From the NCBI GenBank assembly GCA_905160935.1, contig CAJHZI010000548.1:1641001-1705000 (forward strand): a stretch of DNA of 64,000 nucleotides, written 5' to 3'. The DNA is from Enchytraeus crypticus. Lineage: Eukaryota; Annelida; Clitellata; Enchytraeida; Enchytraeidae. Numbering within the stretch: the stretch's first letter is position 1; each line of letters starts with the position of its first letter. The notes beneath the pieces are model-generated. The model made no database searches. It was not told the origin of the DNA and was given only the letters and a program-made list of their open reading frames with translations. Positions 9,760-21,400 of the stretch are shown here, in pieces. Both the position numbers and the translations under genes were made by a program.

Positions 9760-11445
9760 TCCTTTCCTGACTTTCCTTGCATCTGAAACAATACTCATTG
9801 TGCAATAACGAAGCAAATGATGTTGTTATCGATGTAAGATCCTTGGGAAATGCTTTTAATTGTCTTGAGTTAAATAAAGCTGCAGGTAGTGATGGTCTGA
9901 TGATCGAACATTTGTTGTATGCCCATGAATCTGTGTTGATAATAATTAAAACGCTCTTCAATATAATGCTTCGCACTGGATTGGTTCCCGACGCTTTTGG
10001 TATCGGTAGAACTACACCTATACCAAAATTCAAAGGGTGTAAAAGGGTCGTCTCAGCTGATGATTTTAGGGGGATCACTATATGCCCCGTCATCTCCAAA
10101 GTTTTTGAACATAGTATAAAAAAGTTCATTCAATTACCAACTTCAAGTAGGCAGTTTGGTTTCAAAGATAATGTTGGATGTATTAATGCAATACATACCG
10201 TAAGAAAGGTCATAAAGTATTTCAATGTCAAGCTGAGTACTGTCAATGTTGGTGTTATTGATCTGCGTAAAGCATTTGACAAATGTAATGTTTATGGCAT
10301 ATTACATATGCTTCAATGTAGAAAAGTAAATGCATGTATCATTAATACTCTTGAAAATTGGTTCAGCAAAAATAGTACAACTGTAAATTGGGCTGATTCT
10401 GTATCGGATTGTGTCCAACTGCTATCGGGAGTTAAACAAGGTGGGGTTCTTTCACCTTCTTTGTTTGCCCTTTTTGTTGACACAGTTTTAGACAAATTAG
10501 AAGCTTCTAAATTAGGTTGTTTCATAAATTATAACTGTTATAATAGTTTTATGTATGCAGATGATCTTATTTTATTGAGTATCTCTGTCACTGATCTTCA
10601 GAAATTATTTAATATTTGTGACATGGCTTTTACAGAGTTAGATTTACCAATAAATGTATCGAAATGTCACTGTATGCGCATCGGTCCTAGGCACAATTTT
10701 CAGTGCAAGCCATTGCAAATTAGAGAAACTTGTATTAATTGGGTGGATAGTATCAAGTATTTGGGAATAAATATTTTAAGAGCTAAATCTTTTAAATGTT
10801 GTTGGAAAGAGAGTAAATGTAAATTTTATACTTCAGTTAACACTATACTGGGGAGACTTGGAACAAAGGTGCATATTGATGTTTTATTAAAATTAATATT
10901 CGCTCAGGCGGTGCCGATCTTACTCTATGGTATTGCGGCCTCCGGTTTGTCCTTTTCGGAATTAAAAGACTTTACGTATGTATATAACAGTATTTTCTTT
11001 AAAACATTTAAATCTTACGATAAAAATGTTGTACTGAATTGTCAATGGTATTGTGGTTTCTGGCCATTTGAAATATTACTTGATTTTCATAGGTATAACT
11101 TTTTGAGTAAATTAATTGCCGTTAATCAGTTAAATGATAAAATAGAATTAGACAATTCTGACTATTTGGATTACAAAGTTTTAAAAAATAAATATGCACT
11201 CCAGACAAAAGATTCACCAGCTGTGACTCGGTTTAGGTTTTGGTCATATTTTGAAAGTCTAGTTTTAAATACTGAATAGGTAAATTTTGGTTTAAACAAT
11301 TATCTATTTAGTAAGAATTTTAGTTCTGTTTAGTTTTATTTATGATATATCTTATGTTGTATCTGTAGGTGATACTTGTTTGTTTTCTGTTTTCGTTTTT
11401 GTTTACTGCAATGACTTTGGTGAAATAAAGATTATATATAACATT
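9760..11445 (+). mobile_element. 5'-truncated CR1/Jockey-like LINE
   Basis: The element comprises the RT frame plus a ~165-base 3' UTR ending GACTTTGGTGAAATAAAGAT and an AT-rich tail. Near-identical 3' ends occur on the SINE-A copy ending at 17415 and, without the body, near 32060-32108. The 5' boundary is uncertain; a SINE-A copy lies just upstream. Confidence 0.85.
9777..11279 (+). CDS. LINE reverse transcriptase, C-terminal 500 codons
   Basis: An uninterrupted frame covers the whole RT domain of a non-LTR retrotransposon. Visible motifs are SDG, DDFRGITI, QFGFK, DLRKAFDK (catalytic Asp of motif A), GVKQGGVLSP (motif B), FMYADDLIL (catalytic YADD, motif C) and IKYLGI. The style is that of the CR1/Jockey group; the clade is not certain. 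The frame has no ATG at its start: it is bounded by an in-frame TGA at 9768-9770 and opens with TTG. The endonuclease part normally upstream is missing, so this is a 5'-truncated copy that cannot move by itself. The long open frame suggests a young insertion. It is not a host gene. Confidence 0.93.
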   Translation: MHLKQYSLCNNEANDVVIDVRSLGNAFNCLELNKAAGSDGLMIEHLLYAHESVLIIIKTLFNIMLRTGLVPDAFGIGRTTPIPKFKGCKRVVSADDFRGITICPVISKVFEHSIKKFIQLPTSSRQFGFKDNVGCINAIHTVRKVIKYFNVKLSTVNVGVIDLRKAFDKCNVYGILHMLQCRKVNACIINTLENWFSKNSTTVNWADSVSDCVQLLSGVKQGGVLSPSLFALFVDTVLDKLEASKLGCFINYNCYNSFMYADDLILLSISVTDLQKLFNICDMAFTELDLPINVSKCHCMRIGPRHNFQCKPLQIRETCINWVDSIKYLGINILRAKSFKCCWKESKCKFYTSVNTILGRLGTKVHIDVLLKLIFAQAVPILLYGIAASGLSFSELKDFTYVYNSIFFKTFKSYDKNVVLNCQWYCGFWPFEILLDFHRYNFLSKLIAVNQLNDKIELDNSDYLDYKVLKNKYALQTKDSPAVTRFRFWSYFESLVLNTE

Positions 11446-11574
11446 AAATATAGTCTCATGTAGTAATTATTTTTGCCAATCGATATAATTGTATATTTTT
11501 CTGTATTAAAAATAAGAGTTTTAATTTAAGAGTATGTATAAAAAAATGGACATATGCAAATAAAGTAAAATAAA

Positions 11575-11700
11575 ATAAAACGTCCTACATCAAAATAAAA
11601 TGTGATGTAGGACAGAGAGGATTTGAGGCAGTCTATTCATATCCCGATCCTAGTTAAACTGGGATTCAAGGGAAGATGATGATGGTGATGATGATAAAAA
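11575..11700 (+). mobile_element. GAT-tail retroposon 3' fragment
   Basis: GTAGGACAGAGAGGATTTGA, then GTTAAACTGGGATTCAAGG and a (GAT)n tail. It matches copies at 45838-46130 (+) and, reversed, at 32758, 41971 and 59066. Confidence 0.8.
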
Positions 11701-11940
11701 TATGGGCATATTGTGAGAAAGAAAGATGAGGGTGTAGTAAAGAGAGTTTGGAGGGAAGAGCTGGATGTTAAGCTAGAGAGAGGTAGACCACAATTGACGT
11801 GGGATGCGGTAATTAAGAAGGATATGAAAATAGGGGATTGACTGATGATAAGGTGTGGGACAGAGAGGACTGGAGAAAATCTATTCGTATCTCGACCCTA
11901 GTTAAACTAGGATTTAAGTATAGATGATGATGATGAAAAA
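11700..11940 (+). mobile_element. LINE ORF2 C-terminal fragment with GAT tail
   Basis: Conceptual translation gives the typical LINE C-terminus RGRPQLTWDAVIKKDMK, then KVWDREDWRKSIR after one frame change, ending in (GAT)n. This resembles RTE-type LINE ends with short simple-repeat tails. Its 3' end matches the GAT-tail SINE-like copies, so it is a plausible source of their tail. Confidence 0.7.
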
Positions 11941-12029
11941 TAAGGGTAATATTTCTATTGAAGTCTTTATTTAGGAGGATTGCGATTGGTCCCCTTATCG
12001 GTACGATCGGTTCAGCTTGCAAGACCAAT

Positions 12030-12216
12030 AGAGTAAAAAGCTGGTACAGCTAATGTTAACGTCACACGAAAGTGAGACGTGACAGAAAGAAAGTTTCGTG
12101 TGAGTAGTTTTCTCACTCGAAAGCGATGTCAGTGACGGGCGAGCCCAGGATTTGAACCCCGCACATACTGATCCGCGATCGAGTATCTTACTGACATCGC
12201 CACTGGCTCCAGCCAG
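12030..12216 (-). mobile_element. SINE-A copy
   Basis: Full head and core in reverse: CACTGGCTCC, GACATCGCC, B-box (GGATTTGAACCCC on the + strand), GCGATGTCAGTGACGGGCGA and CTCACTCGAAAG. It lies downstream of the polycystin-like gene. Confidence 0.9.
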
Positions 12217-12401
12217 AGTATGACTCCACAGTTTATTAAATAGACATCCTTTTGTATAATATAGATCATTTTAAAATTTAGTTTATCTAACTAGCAAATC
12301 AATGTGACCACCTTCGAACAGAATTTCCTGAAAGTGGGAATAGAACCAATGACTTAAAATGGAAATTCACCGGCCTAAAATCCCTTTAACTAATGTTTGC
12401 G

Positions 12402-15400
12402 CTAAATACTGACCTTGACAATGTTATCCAGCAACAGGGTCATAGCATCCTGTCTCTTCATCTTGCTCTCCTCAGCCTTGCTGATGACCTGCTCGACTGT
12501 CTGCATGACCTCGGAGATGTTCTTCTGCAGCTGAGCCAGCCTTCCCTCCACCGTCAGCGTCGTACCCGAGTCCTCCAGGTTTGATTTGTCGCCGACAGGA
12601 TAGTCATGCTGAACAGGGAACAAGAACTAAATAGCGTTATAAGATAAATAAGAGTTTGTCGTTATTTTATCTGGTAAGTTTACCTGGTAATTTTACCTGG
12701 TAGTTAAATAATAGGTAATTTTAATAATAGGTATATTACAACAGGTAATATTCATTCAATTATGTATTTAATCATGTGAAGTAATCTGAAATCTCTGTTA
12801 TTTATCTAGTAAGTTTACCTGGTAATTTTTACCTGGTAGTTAAGTAATAGGTAATTTTATTAATAAGTATATTACAACAGGTAATATTCATTCAATTATG
12901 TATTTAATCATGTTAAGTAATCTGAAATCTCTGTTATTTATCTAGTAAGTTTACCTGGTAATTTTTACCTGGTAGTTAAGTAATAGGTAATTTTATTAAT
13001 AAGTATATTACAACAGGTAATATTCATTCAATTATGTATTTAATCATGTTAAGTAATCTGAAATCTCTGTTATTTATCTAGTAAGTTTACCTGGTAATTT
13101 TTACCTGGTAGTTAAGTAATAGGTAATTTTATTAATAAGTATATTACAACAGGTAATATTCATTCAATTATGTATTTAATCATGTGAAGTAATCTGAAAT
13201 CTCTGTTCAATATAAGATTCGACTTCGTAAGGGTTTTGATATATTGCATAGATTGGTATGCAGAGCCGAATTTATAATTGCAGATCTGGACGCATAGGGT
13301 TTCAATCCCAATCCAACCGCTCTGGATATACTCTCATCATTATCGTTATCATCTCTTGAATCTCAGTTTATTTGGGGTCGGGATTAGACAAATTTTTTAG
13401 GAATTTTTAAATCCTAGGCGCTTACCAACCAAATGTTCTTTCTGACATTGGTTTGAATCTATGCTTTTGTCGCCTTTTACGACACGTACGGTTAGTCTAT
13501 TCTTCAGCTTCCCGGACACAACAAGGATAAAGCAAGCAGCATGTATCTTAGGTGATGTGCGTAAGTGATCGGACAATGTACTTATTGAGGGGTCAGCTAG
13601 GGACGTCCCTGACATCGGCTTCTGCAGAGAAATCGGACAGTATTAAATGATTGATTGATATCGAATCACCTCTAGCTGTACTTGCATGGCAAGGAGCTGA
13701 CCAGATGATGGAGGGCCTGAACCAATGTGGCGATGCTTCAATATGAACTTGTCCACTCTCTCTGGGTCATTCCCTCGACTAAAATATTCAACAAGAAAGA
13801 CTCTATTAAATTACATTTTATTGAATTGAATTGAATCATATTTATTTCACTTTAGGTTACATCATACGCAAGAAATACATGAGATAAAGTGAAAAAGGAC
13901 ACAAAGGCCACGAAAGCACTAACATGTGCCCTAAACAATTCTTAATAGTTAACCTCATGTGAACTATAGAAGTATCAGTCGTATTCAATTGCATAATCGT
14001 AATCAAATCTTGCCTTATGGAGAGGAACCGGACGTTAAATGCTTATTGGTTGATTGATTGAATCAATTGCACCTGATAAAATTCTTCATTTATTAGTAAA
14101 AATAATAGCATTATACTATAATTTGTCAGGCAATGAATATAACTTGAAAATCTTTATTATCTAAATAAATTTTATTGAACATACTATAATGATAATGGCA
14201 TTACCAATAAATGCGTGTAATTCCATTAAAAATGTGTACATTATTCATTTCTCACAATACATGTATATGTTATCCTTTTGTACCTTATCATTTCACTTCT
14301 CCATTTACTATAAGCTGCGTCTTCAGCTTCAAGAATTTTCTGTCGATAACAGCATCTGTTGAAAAACTTTGAAAAAATAAAAAATAATTTATCAGTACTT
14401 GAATTCTTGATATAAATTTTGTACATTTAAAAGTATAGTTGTCTTGGCTTCATTTATTTTATTGAACATTAAATATGAACGAATATCAAAACTGTGTATT
14501 GTTTATTTTCAATATACTCTGATTTATCAATTGAATTTGAAAAGTTTTTAGCATCATCAATGCAATTTAATGAAACTGTCAAACTGAAAACTGTCATTTA
14601 TTTTAAGAATCTAATGACAGTAATTTCAACTAATTCACTCTAAATCTAATCTACTAATCTTATATATTAATCTAATCAATTTTATTAATTTACCTTTTTT
14701 TTAATCTAATAATCTACTGTAGAATATTCATCATGAAGGAAGGGTAGAAAAATCTTAGATCAAATTTCTGCGCCTTCATTTTACTTTACTTTATTGCTAT
14801 AATATCGAATTTAAAGCATCAAATTCTTTAATCAACACCACGAACAACTCACGTATTTGAAGAGCTGAACAAGATGATATTCAGGTTTACCGGCGCTTTC
14901 TGATCTGACCATGGCATATGTGTCAGAGATGATGGCGAGAAAGAAGCTGAAGAGGATAAAGAAGACGAAGATGATGAAGAGGATGAAGTAGATGGGACCG
15001 AGAACCTGATGGGTGGCCAGCATGTCTGCAAATCTGAAGTCTCCCAGTATGACGAGAAAGAGGGAGAATCTGTTAAATTACGGAAAATTACAACACTTAA
15101 ACTGGCGGCTTTGTATCAGAGAAAAATTATCAACGCTAGATTGCTGGAAAAATGTTGAATACAAATATCATAAGATCTAATAACTTATACAACATCAATT
15201 TTAATTAGCATTAATTTTTTGTTAAACTTTACCGGTAAACTTTCATAATATACTGAAAATGTGTTACGAAACCACATTAGATGTTTAACGCTATTTCATG
15301 GTTTTCATCCATGATTTTCAAAAGTAAAATTTCGGTTCATTGATTATCACTCTGTAGTACCATTACATTCATGATATTACAAGTAAATCGTTGGATCATT

Positions 15401-18400
15401 GTGAATCACTAGTTGCAGGATTCAATCCCTGTCACTGACTTGATTTCTAAACAGAAAACTTAAATCTCAATAGATTTTATTCTTAAACATTTATGTACAT
15501 ACCGTGACTTTTAGGCATTCCAATTAAATAGCAAACACATCTACCCATACATCTACTAACACATTTACTAACACACCTACTAACTCATCTACTAATACAT
15601 CTACTAGCACATATACTAACGCATCTACTAACACATCTACTAACACATCTATCAACATATCTACTAACACATCTACTAACACATCTACTAACACATCTAC
15701 TGACACATTTACTAACACACCTACTAACACACCTACTAACACATCTACTAACACACCTACTAACACATATCTACTAACACATCTACTAACACATCTACTA
15801 ACACATTTACTAACACACCTACTAACACACCTACTAACACATCTACTAACACACCTACTAACACATATCTACTAACACATCTACTAACACATATACTAAC
15901 ACATTTACTAACACATCTACTAACACATCTACTAACATATCTACTAACACATCTATTAACACATCTAATGAAACTTTTACTAACACATCTACTAACACAT
16001 CTATTAACACATATCTACTAAGACATCTACTAAGACATCTACTAACACATATCTACTAACACATCTACTAACACATCTACTAACACATATACTAACACAT
16101 TTACTAACACATCTACTAACACATCTACTAACTCATCTACTAACACATCTACTAACGCATCTACTAACACATCCACTAACACATCTACCAACACATCTGC
16201 TAACACATCTACTAACACATCTACTAACAAATCTACTAACATAGACATTCCAAATGTTCTGAATCCGGCGAGATTCTGATGAAAGAGAACGTAGCCGAGC
16301 TGAGCGAATGCTATCAAAACGATGAAGAAGATGAAGAGAAAAGCGAGGAGATCAGCGCTGCAGCGAGTCAGGGTTCTAGTCAGCTGACTGCTGCCCTTTG
16401 TCACTCCAAAGAACCTGAGAAACTGTAAGTGGTTCAGAAGATATCTTCTTAAAATAGAGCTAAGGCTGCTAAGCAATTTGTTGAAAAATAAGATATAAAC
16501 GAATAATTTAACCAATCTAGAGAGAAAGAGAGAGAGAGAGAGAACTATGGTTTATTTAAAAAATACACTCAAAATCTAATAAATCATTGGACTATAAGAG
16601 ATATTAAATTAAGTTAGAAAACAAAGAATCATGGAGCAGTTAATGGAAATAGCAGCCTGCTAAAACTGCAATTAGATTCAATCGATTTAGTGTAATGCAA
16701 CGTCAACAACAATACGATTAGAGCGCGACTGTTGTTCATGACGATACTGGACAATATAGAGCCAAATCAAAACCGATGAGCCGAATGCGGGTGGGCAATA
16801 AACTGTGCGAGCCAAAATCCGGGTAATCAGTCTAATGAAGGGTACTGGCGGAATGGAGGCTTACGTGTTAGGCTCAGTAATAACAATGCTTGGCTCAGTA
16901 ATAACAATGCTTGGCTCTGTAATAACAATGCTTGGCTCAGTAATAACAATGCTTGGCTCAGTAATAACAATGCTTGGCTCTGTAATAACAATGCTTGGCT
17001 CAGTAATAACAATGCTTGGCTCAGTAATAACAATGCTTGATTCAGTAATAGTGATTATAATATTATTAATTAAATTAGCTTCAAATCTACTAATATAAAA
17101 AATTTAATCATTGAATGAGTATTAGAATACTTTTATAACATAAGGATGACGCTAACAATTAGGATACTAAGAGAGCATGAGAGATCGTTATTGAGTTAAA
17201 CTTCCATTAGTTTTGTATCACTGGCTGGAGCCAGTGGCGATGTCGGTAAGTTATTCGACCGCGGATCATTATGTGCAGATTTCAAATCCTGGGCTCGCCC
17301 GTTACAGACGTCGCTTTCGAGTGAGGAAACTGACGTTAATATTAGCTAAATACCAGCTATATTAAGTTCACTCTTTTGACTGCCATGAATTTGGTGAAAT
17401 AAAGATAATTATATTATTAAAACTTTAAACTAATAAAGAATACGGAATAATACATCCATTACTCGAACGAACCTTGAGAAAACACAGGAAAACCGTGATA
17501 GCCATGCACACGTCACCGATCAGCTGATTTAGACTTAAAACTTCAAAGACGTAGAATATTCGGCTGGTAGGGGGCGTTAGACCCTTATCCACCCCCTTGT
17601 TCTTCAGAAAGTCCTCGGTGTAGAACAAGAAGATGAGAACAGCGCTAGTGATGACGCCAAACATGAAGATAAGTGGATCGATGAGAGCGCTGAGTGAAAT
17701 ACTACAGCAATTCTCACTCCTATTTCTCTTCAGGTACTGTAAAACTCAACGAGATAATTGCTGCTACAAAGTGTCAAAACGGGAAGTGTTTAATTTTAGT
17801 TTTCTATCTCGTAGGTATATCAGTGACCTGTCAAACCCTTGATTTGAACCCTGACCCTACTGATTCATGCTTTGACTAGTAAACGCTCTTGCTGTTGGTC
17901 TAATAAGTCATAGACTTAATAACAATTTCTGTTTTCATTTGTTGTTTTTAATTATTTTTCATATACTTTGAATTTAAACAAGCAAAACATTTGAGAAATG
18001 CACTACTTGACTCCAGATAATAATATTATGATCACTATGAATGATCAGCTAATAAATTTAAGATTTAATCATCAGCAATCAGGATTATACAGTAGCCTCA
18101 TAGTACTTGTTGTCACAGACATACTGAAATTGTTAAGTTGCGTATGGATCCAATTATCAGATGCAATTAAATATGTCTTCAGAAAATATGGCAATCAATA
18201 AGTTGACTAATAGATACTGGATAGACCTTTAAAAGTAAATAAATAGACCAAATACTTAGGATTTCAATACTGTTTCATCGCTGGTTGTTTCCAGTTTAAA
18301 ACCTACATTAAATTTTACAAAACATCTCTGATAAAAAATGTATAATAAAATTAATCTATTGATCGACGGATGTCTCTTTGAAGAGAAAGAAATCACGATG

Positions 18401-21400
18401 TGAATGGAAAAGGTGAATTCCAATTGACAAAACACAAGAGAGATAGAACGCGAAATGTCTATATTAGATTTTATAAGCGGTATTTACCATCACCAGGCAG
18501 AAAATGCCGAATCCTATATTAATTGCAGCGTAGACTATCTGAAGACCCCATGAGATTTTCTGTAACCCAGTAGAATATCGAGGCATGCGAGGTGTTCTAA
18601 TAACGTAGGAGGCAACGACGCCTCCTGATGCTGGGTACTCCGCAGCCAATCTGATCGACAAATAATTGCAGAATCACTTAGGATAAATTGATTGATTGAA
18701 TTAATCTGATTGACTGATTGAATGAATTGATTAATTGATTGAATTTATTGGCTGAATTGATTGCAGAATCACTTAGGCTGAATTGATTGATTGAATTGAT
18801 CTGATTGATTGAATTGTTTGATTGATTGAATTGATTGGCTGAATTGATTGCAGAATCACTTAGGATTGGTTTAAAATATAATCTTCATTCACCAAACAAG
18901 GGGCGGTAGTATACGCAAGGAAAATAAGACAACATAATAATACAAACTGACAGGCAACAAAAGAAATATAAAAGAATTAGGTTTACCCTTGCATGATCTA
19001 TACGGTCATTTTGCAAAACTATACTAGAAACATCATAGCGGCAAAATACTTTCAAAATATTTCCAACATTTATATCTTATCTTAGCATTAGTGTCATGAC
19101 TGTAGGAGGATTATCTCTTAACAATAGCGTAACTACTGATTTGAGCAGAATCAAGAATATTTGGGTTTCATGAAGCCTTAATCGCGACTACAGAACATTT
19201 TAGCGTTCTTCTAGGTAATCACCGACAGATAAATGCGATTGGGAGTTTCAAGTACCAGTTGGTAAATAAATAATAAGGTAAGAATAAACAATAAAAATAA
19301 AAATAAAATTCAACAAATTGCCAGTGGCGACGTCGGTAAAATATTCGACCGCGGATCAGTATGTGCGGGGTTCATATCCTGGGCTCGACCGTCACTGACA
19401 TCGCTTTCGAGTAATGAAACTGACGTTAACATTATCATACTTTAGCGTTTAACTTTACCACTATAAAATAACAACTTTATTTAATAATTCTAATTCATTC
19501 ATCAATCTTTCAAGCCTTTTACATCAAGGATGTTTTTAATAAATATGAAATTACAGTAGCTTTCCGTTCTTCATCCTGGTTTCTCAAGCTGTGTCCGTGA
19601 CACTAAAGAATAGACCAACCGTTAACTGTACGTGTTGTAAGAGACGACTAAGCAAGAACAGAGGATACCACCTGAGAAGTCTTGTTTTCTAAAGCTATAG
19701 ACAAGAGAACGAATGGATGGGCAAGGCAAAGCCTTTGTGAAGGAATTAAACTATTGATCTATGAAGTGTTAATTATAGAGCGGTCTCTGAGGTCTGAAAG
19801 CGGTCTCTGAGTAGATAAATGTAGACATACATTTAAAATGTCATCTTGTCTAATACTGTAAAGATAGAATTATGCAAACAGCATATGTATATGTATGTAT
19901 ATACACATACACATAGGTTTAAATACATAACAATGTACGATGATCTTAATCTATGGTATTCGCAACTGGAAATCTATATGTATAGTATTCGCATTGAAAA
20001 ATTTACAGTGTTCGCACATAATTCGTGCACGACTTTTGAAGAAACCCACGAAGCTACGGATTGTAAATACTTTAGTATGGCTCACGCTCCTGTACTGTTT
20101 TAAAACATAGACAGTAAGAAAGTAGAATATTAGGAGACTGGAAGCATTTAAAATGTGGTTTCGGAGAAGAATGAAGACTATCAGATGGACTGACAAAGTT
20201 ACGAACGAAGAAGTGTTAAATGGGGTTAGATTAAATAGACAATTGTTAGATATCACAATAAATAAAAAAGAATTGGATAGGCCATGTACTCATGAGGTAA
20301 TTGCAGAAGGACTTGAAGGAAAAAGGGTGAGAGGAAGACCGAGACATAGATTGCTAAACGATTTGATATCGAATGCATATATTGATATATAGAAAATAAT
20401 TTGATAACTATTGCATATATTGATATGTAGAGACAGGCAGAGGATTTATATGTCATAGACCTTCCAGTAGGAAGTGCACTAAGAGAGAGAGAGAGAGAGA
20501 GAGATTCGTACCTGACCAGACTATAGTGATCTATCTGGGCATTGTAGAGGATGAATTCGATGAAGATGACTCTAGTGGCAGGGGTAAGAAAGTCAGAGGC
20601 AGACAGAACTTCCACAACCTGATCAGCGTCTGATCTACTGGGCGGCAGTTCAACCACGTACCCCCCACCATTGTACCACGCTACCTCCCCCATATAAGTC
20701 ATCGAGTTAACTACGCCTGGCTCCAGATATTGATACCTGATAATACAGAAATTACCTTATGTAGCCTATAGCTTAGGAAAAGTATGGCTTCTGAGTTGGT
20801 TTCCCGTTGTCTTCCTCAGGTTGACGGAAAAATTGCCATTTAATCCTGGGGAAAAATATTTAATGGTGAGATGGGTCCCCTCTTGTAATCGTCAGCTCCT
20901 GCCTTCGTCTCCTCTTACGTACACGCGGCAGATTGTTTGCGGTTTCCCTATTCTGCAGTGGTCCAACCACACCCGAGCACAACGCGGGGATATATATTAT
21001 TAAACTATATAAATAACATGAAGCCAGATTTAAAACTTGAGATCAAACTTATACATGTACATGTATAGAAAGATGTCAGTAGTGTGTATTATACAAGTTG
21101 CATGATATCAATTACCTAGGATGATGTCAGAGATGTACAGTATATGCAGCTACAGTTCTTACAGCTTTTCGATTGACTAATTAAATAACTAATTGAGTGA
21201 ATGATTGATTGATTGAGTAACTGGTTGATTGATTTTATAAATTGATCGATAGATTGATGATTGATTAAATGATTGACTGATTAATCGCATAGACTGTCGT
21301 CCACCGCTACACTCACGTCCAGCTGCCGGCAGGTGAATCTCCCACCAGATCCACCGTGTCTTGGACTCCCGGATTGAAGATCGAGAAGGGAGCGTAGCAG

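Noticed and set aside
9746-10129. 127-codon ORF opposite the LINE
   Set aside because: A shadow frame of the reverse-transcriptase coding strand.
15524-15766. Leu-Val-Asp-Val repeat ORF as a separate protein
   Set aside because: It is the intronic 12-bp minisatellite of the polycystin-like gene; no independent start or conserved domain.
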